A DNA stretch of 64,000 nt from Manganibacter manganicus (lineage in GTDB: Bacteria > Pseudomonadota > Alphaproteobacteria > Rhizobiales > Rhizobiaceae), in assembly GCF_002075885.1 (NCBI RefSeq), contig NZ_MDET01000015.1:7501-71500 (forward strand), given 5' to 3'. The notes beneath the pieces are model-generated. The model did no database searches and was not told where the DNA came from. It saw only the letters and a list, made by a program, of their open reading frames with translations. Made by a program: the position numbers and the translations under genes. Of this stretch, positions 41,949-49,297 are shown one piece after another (within the stretch, counting starts at the first letter, position 1; each line of letters opens with the position of its first letter).

Positions 41949-42707
41949 ATGGAGACGACGAGATCAACGGATCAACCAGAATATCAATTGCTGCAGGGAC
42001 GGCCGTCGAACGACAACCGGCACACGCTCCTTTCGATGGGGCGCCCGGTCTTCCCGCACGACGCGGTTGCGCGCATTTACAAGCCGTCACGCGCGGTAAC
42101 GACCTCCGGAATGGCCCGCACGAAGGGTTGGCGACTTGTGTTCGAGCGGCGCACCGCGCCCTTCATCGAACCGCTTATGGGCTATACCGGCGGCGACGAT
42201 ACGCTGACCCAGGTCGAGCTAGCCTTCCCGACACCGGAATCGGCCATCCGCTACGCCGAGCGGCAGGGGCTTACTTATATTGTCCAAAGGCCGACCGGGC
42301 AAATCGGCAACGCCAGCAGTCGCCGCGTCAATGAAAAGCCTCCGCGAGTGGAAAGGTCGATGCACTCGTTCTCAGACGCGACGCTGGATCGACTAGGGCT
42401 GGCTGCCCTTCAGGAAAGATACGGGCACGCCCTCGACGACGCAGCGAATCGAAACGACCGGTCCGGTCCGGAGAGTTGGACATCGCCCATGGGCGTGGTC
42501 TGCGATCCTACGCTAACGGTGGAAGCCAAGCGGTCGATCCTGATGAACTGGGCTTGGACCGAATACCTAATCGACCAGGCAACCAATGAAGGGATGCCTG
42601 AGAACAACCGGCCGTCGCGCCTCGACGAGGTCGAGCAGGCGCTGCTGGCGCTCGAACGCGAGCTTGCGGCCGACCGGGGTAATTCAGGCACGCGAAAGGC
42701 GGCATGA
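41949..42707 (+). CDS. NDUFS4-like (ETC complex I subunit) protein with extra C-terminal domain
   Basis: 252 residues; GGAAGGG ends 8 bases before ATG 41949. Residues about 25-110 match the complex I accessory-subunit NDUFS4 family: ARIYKPSRAVTTSGMARTKGWRLVFERR, GYTGGDDTLTQVELAFPTPESAIRYAERQGL. Typical bacterial members end there at about 100 residues. Here a linker and a helical C-terminal domain follow (CDPTLTVEAKRSILMNWAWTEYL, EGMPENNRPSRLDEVEQALLALE) that resembles stand-alone small rhizobial proteins with the LS-x-x-EK-x-x-IL-x-x-WA pattern. It is paired with hsp20 on the island, so a stress role rather than assembly of the core complex is possible (inference). Confidence 0.8.
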   Translation: METTRSTDQPEYQLLQGRPSNDNRHTLLSMGRPVFPHDAVARIYKPSRAVTTSGMARTKGWRLVFERRTAPFIEPLMGYTGGDDTLTQVELAFPTPESAIRYAERQGLTYIVQRPTGQIGNASSRRVNEKPPRVERSMHSFSDATLDRLGLAALQERYGHALDDAANRNDRSGPESWTSPMGVVCDPTLTVEAKRSILMNWAWTEYLIDQATNEGMPENNRPSRLDEVEQALLALERELAADRGNSGTRKAA

Positions 42708-43210
42708 GGTGCAGCGATTGACCCACGTGTGGTTTTCGATTGCCAGAAGGTTCTGCCGGGACGGTTCGCGCTGACGCTTGCCGTCCCCGCAGAAATGGCA
42801 CCACCTGGCCACTCTCTTGATTTGTCCAACGACGCGAGAGCCGTTCCGCTCTCGGCCAGCCGATCACGGCGTCCGCCGCGTCCTGGCCATCAAAGGAGCG
42901 GCGAGCCCAACGTACACTCTCCTCCCAAGCCATATCGCCGGAGACGGGACAGAAAGACGGATATGAATCGGGGCGTCCAACGCTCAACAGGTTATCGTCT
43001 CTTACATGCAAGTCTTTAGGTCGCAGCTTGTGGACCAATGGCAGCTAAAGCGGTTGCTGCCCGTCATCGGCGCCGGTCTGGGTTTATCGTTGAGAGCGTC
43101 CGCGTATAAAATTTGACTATATAGCCTGAAGGTTATCCCTCTCGAATTCCTATGCAGTGGCATCCTAGAAATGGCTGCGCACTGGAGCGCCGAGGGAGCG
43201 CTCATCGGAA
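42708..43210. other. 500-bp gap with a gene remnant
   Basis: No intact gene seen. At 42714-42783 the plus strand reads IDPRVVFDCQKVLPGRFALTLA, which resembles the start of the small proteins annotated as RNA polymerase omega subunits on alphaproteobacterial plasmids and islands; the frame then loses similarity, so it is likely a decayed fragment. An AT-rich stretch (TATAAAATTTGACTATATAG near 43107) could hold a promoter for the genes that follow. Confidence 0.45.
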
Positions 43211-43372
43211 ATGGCTGGGAATGATCGGGGCAGGAAGAATCAGAACGAGGCACCGCGCCCTCAGAACGAGCCAGGTGGGGGTGGGCTTGGCTTGTTGCTT
43301 GTCCTTGCAATTACGGCGATCGGCGTCGGGTATGTTGGCTACCGGCTGACTCTCGTCTTCGGCCTGATCTAA
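43211..43372 (+). CDS. 53-residue small membrane protein
   Basis: MAGNDRGRKNQNEAPRPQNE, then a glycine run and one hydrophobic helix (GLGLLLVLAITAIGVGYVGY) ending TLVFGLI. A polar, charged N-terminus plus one C-terminal helix. No family recognised. It lies 19 bp before another small membrane protein gene, so the two are probably co-expressed. Confidence 0.6.
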   Translation: MAGNDRGRKNQNEAPRPQNEPGGGGLGLLLVLAITAIGVGYVGYRLTLVFGLI

Positions 43373-43391
43373 AGAACGATCCTAGCGTGTC

Positions 43392-43664
43392 ATGCGGTTA
43401 GACGAGCAGTCGCGAGAGCACATTGGACGCTATGGCATCAAGCTGGTCGTCGCTGCGGCAATCGCTTACATTCTGAAGAGCGAGAATTTCCTTGCAACCT
43501 TTGCGTTGTGGACCGGCATATACGGCGTAATGGCCGTCGCTTACGCAGTTCATCGCGGCGAACGATTCGGCAAGACCAGCTTCACCTATTGGGATGAAGC
43601 TCTATGGTTGGCGGCGACGGCGTTGGGTCTCTACATTTTCAGTGGTCATCAACTGGCCGTTTGA
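43392..43664 (+). CDS. 90-residue membrane protein, hypothetical
   Basis: MRLDEQSREHIGRYGIKLVV..., with hydrophobic segments around 15-28 (IKLVVAAAIAYIL), 33-50 (FLATFALWTGIYGVMAVAYAV) and 70-85 (EALWLAATALGLYIF), so two or three helices. No known family. It follows the 53-residue membrane protein gene and converges on the hydratase-like gene. Confidence 0.65.
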   Translation: MRLDEQSREHIGRYGIKLVVAAAIAYILKSENFLATFALWTGIYGVMAVAYAVHRGERFGKTSFTYWDEALWLAATALGLYIFSGHQLAV

Positions 43665-43682
43665 TCGGCTAAATCTGTTGGT

Positions 43683-44459
43683 TCAAAGAAAGCGTGCGGC
43701 TGCGTCGCCTACGCCTGACAACTCGACCTTCAGTTCCTGACCAGGAAGGATTTGCAGCAGCATCGGGATGATCGATCCGGTTGCTACGATATCGCCGGCA
43801 CTGAGATAATTGCTTCTGGCGATCAGGTCATTCACGAGCCAGAGAGCAGAGTTGATCGGATCAACCAGCCCCTCTCCCGATGCCGACTGAAACACCGGAA
43901 CGTTGTTGATCGACGCTCGCATGTCGATCCTGTCCATGGCCTCCAGGCCTGTTGGCTCATGATATTTGTCGACGATCGTCGAAACATGGAACGCATAGTC
44001 AGCGATGGCGGCCAGGTGTGGTTGCCCAGTCAGGTGACCACGTCGCCCGACAAGACCGATAGCCGGTTGGTAGCTCAGGATCGCCTTGCAAAATTGATCG
44101 CGAGTGATGGGCCAATGGTCTGCCCCCAAGGGACCTCCTATCGTAAAGACGATTTCGCATTGTGCCCCGATGAAACCTTGGGGAAGCCGGAACGGCCCGT
44201 GGGAGTCTTGAAGCACTGTTCCCACAGGAATCGGGCAGTAGATCGGACTGGCAAGGCCAAGCGAGCCGCGAATGGCCGGGCAAGTCCCTATGAGGGCGTA
44301 GCCTACCGCGTCATTGGCGAAGGCTGAGATTGCTGCTGACTGCACCGCCCAAGCGTCGTCTTCGCTTCGAAGCAGATCGAAAGGGATGTCTGAGGTCAGT
44401 CCCTGCCGACGGTTTCGGCAAAGCAAGTTAGCGAGATAATCGAGATTCTGGTCAATCAT
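43683..44459 (-). CDS. 2-keto-4-pentenoate hydratase (MhpD)-like protein
   Basis: Fumarylacetoacetase-fold protein resembling MhpD/2-oxopent-4-enoate hydratases of aromatic meta-cleavage pathways. Seen: GYALIGTCPAIRGSLGL, EIVFTIGG near the metal-site region, and the closing VATGSIIPMLLQILPGQELKVELSGVG, equivalent to the family's SGS..P...GD.V. Several active-site positions look altered, so activity is uncertain. ATG 44459 (MIDQNLDYLANLL) has GGGAG 9 bases before it and gives 258 residues; a TTG at 44507 is possible. No other pathway genes are nearby. Confidence 0.75.
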   Translation of the reverse strand: MIDQNLDYLANLLCRNRRQGLTSDIPFDLLRSEDDAWAVQSAAISAFANDAVGYALIGTCPAIRGSLGLASPIYCPIPVGTVLQDSHGPFRLPQGFIGAQCEIVFTIGGPLGADHWPITRDQFCKAILSYQPAIGLVGRRGHLTGQPHLAAIADYAFHVSTIVDKYHEPTGLEAMDRIDMRASINNVPVFQSASGEGLVDPINSALWLVNDLIARSNYLSAGDIVATGSIIPMLLQILPGQELKVELSGVGDAAARFL

Positions 44460-44652
44460 AGAAGCACACTCCCGCGCGAGAGAGGGCGCAAAGTCGTGCT
44501 CAGTCAAATAAAAATCCGGCTATATGAGTACGTATATTTTTGTCGGAGCTTTTCTTATGAAAATACTATCGCAGCGCGGCTGAGCTCCCGTCGAAATAAT
44601 ATGCGGCTCTATTTAGCTTGAGGGTCCCACCAAACCGGAAGGATCTGAAGGT

Positions 44653-45924
44653 ATGAAGCCGCTTAAACCGTCCCTCGCACCCGCAGCTGCGGCCACAGCC
44701 GAGGCCGGTCGTCCAACAAGACCGGGGTCTGGGCGTCGGCGGACGCTTTGTCGGGGCGCGGTCGGCGCGGTCGCGATCATGGCCGGTTCGATGATGGGTC
44801 TTGGCCAGGCAGCGGCGGAACCCCTGAGCGCGCCGAGCTTTGGTGGCCCTCTGCGCCCGATCCCCGATCCTATGAGTACGGATGCGGGCGTGTTTGGTCG
44901 GCTTCATATCACCGGCCAGCTCACAGGCATCGGCAATACGCAGACGAACGGCATTCCCGGCGTCGATCCCCGAACGACAGATCCTCTCGTTGATATCGGC
45001 AATGCCCAAATTCAGGTGCAGACAACCGGGGCGCCCTTGACGTTCTTCGTCCAGGGCGGTGTCTACTCGCTGCCTTCTTTGGGTTCGGCCTATACCCGCG
45101 CAACCGACGTCACCGATCAGTTGTACGGGCCCGTGCCCGTTGCCTATGGCAAGCTCGAACTGTCGCCTAATTTCTCGGTGCAGGCGGGGTTGCTGCCGAC
45201 GTTAATCGGCGCGGAATCGACCTTCACGTTCCAGAATATGAATATCGCGCGCGGCCTGCTCTGGAACCAGGAGCCGGCCATCAGCCGCGGTGTGCAGGTG
45301 AACTATAGTAATGGACCGCTCAACGCCTCGGTGTCGGTCAATGATGGTTTCTACTCTGGGGATTACAACTGGGTATCCGGTCTGTTGTCTTATGCGGCGA
45401 CGCCGTCGAGCACGATCACGCTGGTCGCCGCAGGCAATTTTGCAGAGTCCGGCAAGACCGGCGCGGCGACGCCTCTGGCGCAGAACAACAGCAGCATCTT
45501 CAATGTGATCTACACCTATGTCGACGGCCCGCTGACGCTCCAGCCCTACCTGCAATACACAACGGTCCGCTCGAACAGGGACATCGGGATTGATCGCTCG
45601 GCCGAAACATTCGGCGGAGCGCTGTTGGCTCGATATGCCATCAATGAGAATTTCTCGATCGCTGGACGCGCCGAGTACATCGCTTCAAGCGGAGGAGATT
45701 GCGGCGTCGCCGCAGACTGCGCCCCCACTAATCTGCTCTACGGGCCGAAAAGCAGGGCGTGGTCGCTGACGGTGACGCCGACCTACCAGCGCGGGATCTT
45801 CTTCGCGCGCACCGAGCTCTCGTACACCCGCATTGACCGGGTCACCGAAGGCTACGGCTTTGGGTCCAATTTCGACAAGCGCGACCAGGTTCGCGGGATG
45901 TTTGAAGCTGGGGTGCTTTTCTAG
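44653..45924 (+). CDS. Outer-membrane beta-barrel porin (OmpL/BBP2-like)
   Basis: 423 residues. Long N-terminus with a signal peptide (GAVGAVAIMAGSMMGLGQAAA), then alternating amphipathic strands with terminal aromatic residues throughout (TFFVQGGVYSLPS, QAGLLPTLIGAESTFTFQNM, SVSVNDGFYSGDYNWVSGLL) and the last strand ending in Phe (MFEAGVLF), the outer-membrane insertion signal. It resembles the BBP2 family of porins from islands and soil bacteria. The ribosome site GAAGG is present. Two overlapping hairpins follow the stop. Confidence 0.88.
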   Translation: MKPLKPSLAPAAAATAEAGRPTRPGSGRRRTLCRGAVGAVAIMAGSMMGLGQAAAEPLSAPSFGGPLRPIPDPMSTDAGVFGRLHITGQLTGIGNTQTNGIPGVDPRTTDPLVDIGNAQIQVQTTGAPLTFFVQGGVYSLPSLGSAYTRATDVTDQLYGPVPVAYGKLELSPNFSVQAGLLPTLIGAESTFTFQNMNIARGLLWNQEPAISRGVQVNYSNGPLNASVSVNDGFYSGDYNWVSGLLSYAATPSSTITLVAAGNFAESGKTGAATPLAQNNSSIFNVIYTYVDGPLTLQPYLQYTTVRSNRDIGIDRSAETFGGALLARYAINENFSIAGRAEYIASSGGDCGVAADCAPTNLLYGPKSRAWSLTVTPTYQRGIFFARTELSYTRIDRVTEGYGFGSNFDKRDQVRGMFEAGVLF

Positions 45925-45942
45925 GACGGGCGCGGGCGGAAA

Positions 45943-45976
45943 TGCGGAGCCGCCGGCTCCGCAGATGCTCTGCGGA
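45943..45976 (+). promoter_or_regulatory. Mutually exclusive hairpins after the porin gene
   Basis: Hairpin A: TGCGGAGCC / GGCTCCGCA, 9 perfect pairs, 45943-45963. Hairpin B: TCCGCAG / CTGCGGA, 7 perfect pairs, 45958-45976. They share bases 45958-45963, so only one can form. No T-run follows. They lie 12-60 bp before the next gene. Confidence 0.55.
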
Positions 45977-45988
45977 CTTAGGTGAAAC

Positions 45989-46300
45989 ATGAGTTTGGAA
46001 CAGATCATATCGAAATTGGAGGCTCCTCAAGCCACAGTGACTGTGTATCCGGTCGTGCCCGTTCTCTGGGTCTATCGGAACTATGATGATCGCTGGACTG
46101 TGCATCTTGAAGGTGAAGACTCCGAGTGGTGCCACCCCACGCGCAATGATGCGGTCGGTGCCGCGAGGCTGATAGGCGAGAGTTACGGCTGCTATCGTCT
46201 CTTTCTGCAACTGTCAGACGGCCGTTTCTGCCTGGAGATGATGAACCTCAGTCGACGGCGCGAACCGCGCCAGGTTGACCCAAGTGAGGGCGAAAATTGA
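45989..46300 (+). CDS. Small protein with DUF2188-like pattern
   Basis: 103 residues. The core, YRNYDDRWTVHLEGEDSEW then TRNDAVGAARLIGESYGCYRLFLQ, follows the DUF2188-like pattern of a WxV strand, then 'T..eA...A...', then a strand. A second island gene (48447) has the same layout. Function unknown. The next gene's TTG start overlaps this stop (TTGA). Confidence 0.65.
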   Translation: MSLEQIISKLEAPQATVTVYPVVPVLWVYRNYDDRWTVHLEGEDSEWCHPTRNDAVGAARLIGESYGCYRLFLQLSDGRFCLEMMNLSRRREPRQVDPSEGEN

Positions 46301-46446
46301 GCCAGGCTGTACCAAGCAAGCGCCAAGTCTCCCGACACCTCATCCGCTGCGGCGTGGAGATCATCGTTCTGGTGGTGATCGCCGGTTGCGCTGTTCTTGC
46401 TGCCGCAGGCCCCAGCATCTATCTGGTGCTCAGCAATGGCGGTTGA
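46297..46446 (+). CDS. 49-residue small membrane protein
   Basis: TTG start overlapping the stop of the previous gene; reads (M)SQAVPSKRQVSRHLIRCG, then the hydrophobic helix VEIIVLVVIAGCAVLAAAG and the end PSIYLVLSNGG. Translational coupling by the TTGA overlap supports it; no family recognised. Confidence 0.55.
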   Translation: MSQAVPSKRQVSRHLIRCGVEIIVLVVIAGCAVLAAAGPSIYLVLSNGG

Positions 46447-46605
46447 ATGCAGAGTTGCAGGCCGTCCTGCTCACCCCAGGTTGCTGCGGTCGAAACCGAA
46501 GTTCTGCAAACGCGAGCGACGCCATAGATCGGAATACCTGCTCCTGATGTTTGCGGCGAGCTGTGCCGCTGTGCAAGTCGTCGCCATAGTTTTTCTGAGA
46601 GCGGC

Positions 46606-46929
46606 ATGACACGCCCTGCTGCTCCCGCCCTCCAACTCGACGACCGAAGGCGCGCTATCGGTGAAAGCCGTCTGGCTGAGTTGCCAAGCCTGAGGACGCA
46701 GTTGGAAATGGCCAGAGTCCTCAAGGAGCACCACATCTGGCTGGCGGTGAGGATTATCGAGGAGCGCGAAGACCAGGCGCAGTTTCGACGGCACCGCCGG
46801 CTCCGGGATCTGCTCGAAGCGAATGCCTTGCTTGAAGCGGTGATCGAACTCGGAGCTCATCTCCAGCCAACACGGCACCCTTGGTCGATGGGGCGGTCGG
46901 GAGATCGTTGGCGTTGTCGCGTGGCGTAG
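46606..46929 (+). CDS. Hypothetical protein, doubtful
   Basis: 107 residues, Arg/Glu/Leu-rich and helical (LEMARVLKEHHIWLAVRIIEEREDQAQFRRHRR). The ATG overlaps the stop of a tiny 20-residue hydrophobic frame (46547-46609). The C-terminal third (RHPWSMGRSGDRWRCRVA) looks non-coding, so a frameshift or a wrong frame is possible. No family recognised. Confidence 0.35.
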   Translation: MTRPAAPALQLDDRRRAIGESRLAELPSLRTQLEMARVLKEHHIWLAVRIIEEREDQAQFRRHRRLRDLLEANALLEAVIELGAHLQPTRHPWSMGRSGDRWRCRVA

Positions 46930-47066
46930 AACGATCACGGTAATTTGCGCAGGTGCGTGGGCCGACACGATGACTTGGCGGCTGCCCTGATGATCGCGTT
47001 GCTAAGCTCCCTCGGTCGTCGCCGGGAGCGGCCAAAAGAACTCTCGAAAGATGGAGAACAGGCAGC

Positions 47067-48014
47067 ATGACGCCCAGAGGCGACCCTCCGTTATTCGGCG
47101 GTCTGATGACCGCACTTGTCACTCCGTTTAGGGGTGAGGCTATCGATTTCGACGCCTTGGCGGAGCTCGCCAACTGGCAGATCGACCAGGGCGTACGGGG
47201 GCTTGTCGCCTGCGGCACCACGGGCGAGGCGCCGACCCTGTCTCATCCGGAATGGGCGGCGGTGATCCGGTTGTGCGTCGAGGTCTCCAATGGCCGTGTG
47301 CCGGTGATCGCCGGCTCGGGGACCAATGATACACGGCGTACCGTGGAGTTGACCAGCGAGGCGGCTCGCCTTGGCGCGGATGGTGCTCTGGTCGTCACGC
47401 CTTACTACAGTCGGCCCAGCCAGGAAGGCCTGTTCCGGCATTTCGAAAGCGTCGCGCAATCTGCGGAACTGCCGATCATCATCTACAATGTCCCTTCGCG
47501 GACCGCCGTCGATATCAGGATCGAAACGCTCGATCGTCTTGCACACCTGTCAGGTCTTGTCGGCATCAAGGACGCAAGCGGAGATCCGACGCGGGTAAGC
47601 ACGATGGCCCTCTACTTTGGCGATCGTTTCACCCAGCTTTCCGGACATGACCGATCCATGCTGGCTTTCATGACGACTGGCGGCGATGGCGCGATTTCGG
47701 TCGTTTCGAACGTCGCTCCGATGCTGACCGCGGCGATGATCGGCGCGGTGCGGAAGAGTGCCTATCTGGAAGCTCGGCGCATCAACGCCCATCTTTTCCC
47801 GCTGATCGAGGCGCTGGAACTTGAAAGCAATCCATGCCCGATCAAGTTCGCGTTGCATTGCGCGCGCGGATACTCGCCGGCCGTCCGCCTTCCGCTGGTC
47901 GAGGTCACTGAAGGCACCGCAGCAAGAGTACGCGCTGCCGTGGCGGAGATCGACACATTGGCGATCGATACGTCTTTGGTCGCCGAGCGGTCTCTCGTCC
48001 CCCTCTCGGCCTGA
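47067..48014 (+). CDS. DapA-like dihydrodipicolinate synthase family protein
   Basis: (beta/alpha)8 lyase that forms a Schiff base with pyruvate. Catalytic residues are visible: Tyr in IIYNVPSRTAVDI, Lys in LVGIKDASGDPTRV, and the GTTGEAPTLSHPEW pyruvate-binding loop. With 315 residues it is slightly longer than DapA at both ends. It could be a second 4-hydroxy-tetrahydrodipicolinate synthase or one of the related aldolases/lyases, which sequence alone does not separate. ATG 47067 follows GGAG. It stands alone among small island genes. Confidence 0.88.
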   Translation: MTPRGDPPLFGGLMTALVTPFRGEAIDFDALAELANWQIDQGVRGLVACGTTGEAPTLSHPEWAAVIRLCVEVSNGRVPVIAGSGTNDTRRTVELTSEAARLGADGALVVTPYYSRPSQEGLFRHFESVAQSAELPIIIYNVPSRTAVDIRIETLDRLAHLSGLVGIKDASGDPTRVSTMALYFGDRFTQLSGHDRSMLAFMTTGGDGAISVVSNVAPMLTAAMIGAVRKSAYLEARRINAHLFPLIEALELESNPCPIKFALHCARGYSPAVRLPLVEVTEGTAARVRAAVAEIDTLAIDTSLVAERSLVPLSA

Positions 48015-48051
48015 CCGGGTAGCCTTTATAAAAACAGCATGATGCTGCTGT

Positions 48052-48102
48052 GTTCTCCAATGAAAATACGGATGAAATCCGGCTGTCCGTGAAATGGAGA
48101 AC
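48052..48102. repeat. Inverted repeat with inner stem downstream of dapA-like gene
   Basis: GTTCTCCA (48052-48059) and its exact complement TGGAGAAC (48095-48102) enclose ACGGATGAAATCCGGCTGTCCGT, which can form ACGGA/TCCGT or CGGA/TCCG. No T-run. Purpose unknown. Confidence 0.5.
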
Positions 48103-48197
48103 AAATCCAGACATCCTTAAATTCAATGTATCGGCAAAAGACATCATTTGACTCGACGAGTGGAATGGCCTGCCGATACTGAGAAAGGATCTCTGCA

Positions 48198-48392
48198 ATG
48201 CACCCTCGCGGATACAATTTCTATGCGATGCAACAACAGAACAAGGCCAACCATGGGCGGACGGATGGCGAAGCCAAGGTTGCCGTGCGCTCGGATGAGC
48301 CGATGGCCGACGTTGGAATGTTCCTGCGGCTCGGAGTCGTGATGGCCCTCGTGATTGCGGCTGTCGCCACAGTCACCGCGTTGGCCGGCTAG
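48198..48392 (+). CDS. 64-residue small membrane protein
   Basis: MHPRGYNFYAMQQQNKANHG, a polar charged first half, then a helix MFLRLGVVMALVIAAVATVTALAG at the very C-terminus. GAAAGGA lies about 10 bases before the ATG. Tail-anchored layout; no family recognised. It precedes the DUF2188-like gene by 54 bp. Confidence 0.6.
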   Translation: MHPRGYNFYAMQQQNKANHGRTDGEAKVAVRSDEPMADVGMFLRLGVVMALVIAAVATVTALAG

Positions 48393-48446
48393 CGCGCCAA
48401 CGACGTCCACAGCTCACTCTTCAACGAACAATCAGGATCATCTCCC

Positions 48447-48692
48447 ATGGCAAGCGCCACAGCGAAAGAGCCTCCCCAACCTCTGAACCATTTTTTCGTC
48501 GGCCAGGACAACCGAGGATGCTGGACCGTCCGCGATGAGCGTAACCTCGTCGGCGGCTGCTTTGTCAGCAAGGATGCGGCGATTCACTTCGCCCGTCAGG
48601 AAACCAACAACGCGCCGGGGGCTGTGATCTGCATGGCCGAAAGCCAGCGCCTGAGTCTGGACCCGCTGTTTGGACATCGGGCAGCCGCCTAG
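48447..48692 (+). CDS. Small protein with DUF2188-like pattern, second copy
   Basis: 81 residues: HFFVGQDNRGCWTVRDERN then GGCFVSKDAAIHFARQETN and a final strand GAVICMAESQRLSL. The strand - 'G.WtV' - 'F.sk..Ai.fAr' - strand layout matches the gene at 45989, though identity is low. Function unknown. A strong hairpin lies about 90 bp past the stop. Confidence 0.65.
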   Translation: MASATAKEPPQPLNHFFVGQDNRGCWTVRDERNLVGGCFVSKDAAIHFARQETNNAPGAVICMAESQRLSLDPLFGHRAAA

Positions 48693-49080
48693 TCGGCTGC
48701 CGTCGATCCGGCCCGCCCCCGCCTTTACACTCGCTGACCTTCTCGCGACGTTGGAGATGGAGAGGTAAATCTTCGCCTTGAGATAAGCAAAGCCCGCCGA
48801 CTCTACCGAGTCGGCGGGCATTTTACTTATCAACGGGCTTCCACCGAGAAATTCCTATGAGATTTTAATGAGTGAGGCCAAAAACACTATTAGATTCTTA
48901 TTTTTTGAGGCCCCGTCCTCTCTCGAACCTATATGCGGTTCGCGTCCATATTTCCGCCAAATTCCTCCTCCGGCACCCGTGCTTACGCTCGGGCGCGCTG
49001 GAAGAATTATAGCTGTGGCTTGCCAGTTTTTCCGTATTGGCTGGTCATTCTTATCAACTGCCGCGCCGGAGGCGAAAGTA
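48693..49080. other. Gap between cargo genes and kdp operon
   Basis: About 390 bases: a strong terminator at 48783-48832, then the likely kdp promoter region. A frame open from 48868 leads into the 26-residue gene at 49081 but lacks a ribosome site. I could not identify a KdpE-box. Confidence 0.5.
48783..48832. terminator. Strong bidirectional-type terminator
   Basis: Perfect 12-bp stem GCCCGCCGACTC / GAGTCGGCGGGC, loop TACC, followed by ATTTTA; an outer GATAAG / CTTATC pair extends it. It closes the small-gene cluster and insulates the kdp operon. Confidence 0.85.
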
Positions 49081-49161
49081 ATGGACGTTATTGTGCTGGC
49101 AATATGTGTTGGATTTTTCGCACTGATGTTTGGATACATCAGAATTTGCGAAAAGCTCTGA
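49081..49161 (+). CDS. 26-residue membrane peptide before kdpF
   Basis: MDVIVLAICVGFFALMFGYI then RICEKL: a single hydrophobic helix with a charged end. GGAGG lies 8 bases upstream, a good ribosome site. It ends 16 bp before kdpF and has the size and shape of KdpF-like micropeptides, so it may be a second Kdp accessory peptide; this is inference from position. Confidence 0.65.
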   Translation: MDVIVLAICVGFFALMFGYIRICEKL

Positions 49162-49177
49162 CTGGGAGAAATCAATC

Positions 49178-49267
49178 ATGATCTTGGAATACTTCCTCGG
49201 AGCAGCCGTCGCGGTCTTTGTGACTGGCTATCTGCTCTATGCCCTCGCTCGTCCCGAGCGGTTCTGA
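49178..49267 (+). CDS. kdpF: K(+)-transporting ATPase subunit KdpF
   Basis: 29-residue one-helix peptide, MILEYFLGAAVAVFVTGYLL then YALARPERF; the closing YAL-x-RPE-x-F is the KdpF signature. It stabilises the KdpABC complex in the inner membrane. GGGAGA precedes the ATG; kdpA follows 30 bp on. Confidence 0.93.
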   Translation: MILEYFLGAAVAVFVTGYLLYALARPERF

Positions 49268-49297
49268 TCAAGACAGTAGCTCGGAAAGAACCCACCG

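Noticed and set aside
46471..46968. 165-codon minus-strand frame
   Set aside because: No ribosome site and no protein-like pattern; the plus-strand frames here are only slightly better, so this one is left out.
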